Assembly (NCBI GenBank): GCA_005791855.1
Contig: SXUH01000262.1
Coordinates: 1 to 5,764, forward strand
Source: Bdellovibrionales bacterium
GTDB lineage: Bacteria > Bdellovibrionota > Bacteriovoracia > Bacteriovoracales > Bacteriovoracaceae
DNA length: 5,764 nt
Reading direction: 5' to 3'
Shown: positions 5,546-5,764 of the stretch, in pieces
How the letters are laid out: every line of letters begins with the position of its first letter
Position numbering within the stretch: the first letter of the stretch is position 1
Program-made: the position numbers and the translations under genes
Notes under the pieces: generated by a model
The model's database searches: none
The model's input: the letters and a program-made list of their open reading frames with translations, nothing else
Told to the model about the DNA's origin: nothing

Positions 5546-5764
5546 CTATTCTGGACCACCCGCCGGCACAAAATCAAGGGAGATGGAGTTGATGCAAAAT
5601 CTTTGTCCGGTGGGGGCCGGGCCATCGTTGAACACGTGGCCCAGGTGCGAGCCGCAGTTCGAGCAGAGCACTTCTATCCGGTGCATGCCGTAGGCGTGGT
5701 CGTCCTTCAGGGTCACGCGGTCGGAGGCGAGGACGTCCCAGAAGCTGGGCCAGCCGGTGCCGGA
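5546..5764 (-). CDS. msrB: Peptide-methionine (R)-S-oxide reductase MsrB, 5'-truncated
   Basis: The 72 C-terminal residues are visible; the start lies beyond the right edge. MsrB reduces the R epimer of methionine sulfoxide in proteins, repairing oxidative damage. The visible part opens with [10 protein letters not shown] (1-10) and continues with [22 protein letters not shown]. This contains Cys34 and Cys37, the second CxxC pair of the structural zinc site, and the conserved HLGHVF. It ends with [11 protein letters not shown], in which Cys57 is the catalytic cysteine of the RxCxNS motif. The position often held by a resolving Cys in the SGxGWPSF motif is Thr. The stop TAG (5546-5548) is 4 nt from apaG, so the two genes are probably co-transcribed. 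Whether it is a stand-alone MsrB or an MsrA-MsrB fusion cannot be seen. Confidence 0.95.
   Translation of the reverse strand, partial: SGTGWPSFWDVLASDRVTLKDDHAYGMHRIEVLCSNCGSHLGHVFNDGPAPTGQRFCINSISLDFVPAGGPE

Noticed and set aside
5542..5625. 28-codon N-terminal extension of apaG
   Set aside because: It overlaps msrB coding sequence, is Pro/Arg-rich and unlike ApaG, and would exceed the family length; the ATG at 5541 fits.

Overview
This window looks like chromosomal DNA from a Gram-negative bacterium. The coding sequence is GC-rich with strongly GC-rich third positions, while the two real intergenic gaps (2044-2138 and 4321-4383) are AT-rich. Packing is very tight: both convergent gene pairs overlap at their 3' ends, and same-strand neighbours overlap or lie 4 nt apart. 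A lipoprotein-type signal peptide, a gamma/delta-proteobacterial style type II beta-carbonic anhydrase and an msrB-apaG pair all suggest a proteobacterium in the broad sense. A Bdellovibrionota or deltaproteobacterial-like host is possible, but the sequence does not prove it. No mobile element, tRNA, rRNA or CRISPR array was seen.

Layout from left to right: (1) the 3' part of an endonuclease/exonuclease/phosphatase-fold gene (+, to 665). (2) Convergent with it and overlapping by 38 bp, a 471-residue gene (-, 628-2043) with a lipoprotein-like signal, a middle region with a ParB-like HHRL motif, and a complete NadD-like nucleotidyltransferase domain at the C-terminus. (3) A 95-bp AT-rich gap with nested inverted repeats and a perfect 16-bp palindrome. 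(4) A two-gene operon on the minus strand, a SulP anion transporter (2767-4320) followed by a beta-carbonic anhydrase (2139-2774), overlapping by 8 bp. (5) A 63-bp AT-rich divergent promoter region. (6) On the plus strand, a FAHD1-like FAH-family hydrolase (4384-4983) overlapping a 57-codon small gene (4973-5146). (7) On the minus strand, msrB (5546 to beyond the window edge) followed 4 nt later by apaG (5140-5541), whose stop overlaps that of the small gene.

The clearest functional unit is the SulP-carbonic anhydrase operon. The transporter probably imports bicarbonate (or another anion), and the cytoplasmic zinc enzyme interconverts bicarbonate and CO2. MsrB and ApaG form a likely co-transcribed pair, with MsrB giving a protein-repair theme. 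The FAH hydrolase fits central or aromatic acid metabolism and appears to be translated from a leaderless or SD-less mRNA. The most unusual gene is the putative exported NadD-like protein: an enzyme family that normally uses ATP and nicotinate mononucleotide in the cytoplasm here carries an export signal and an extra domain.
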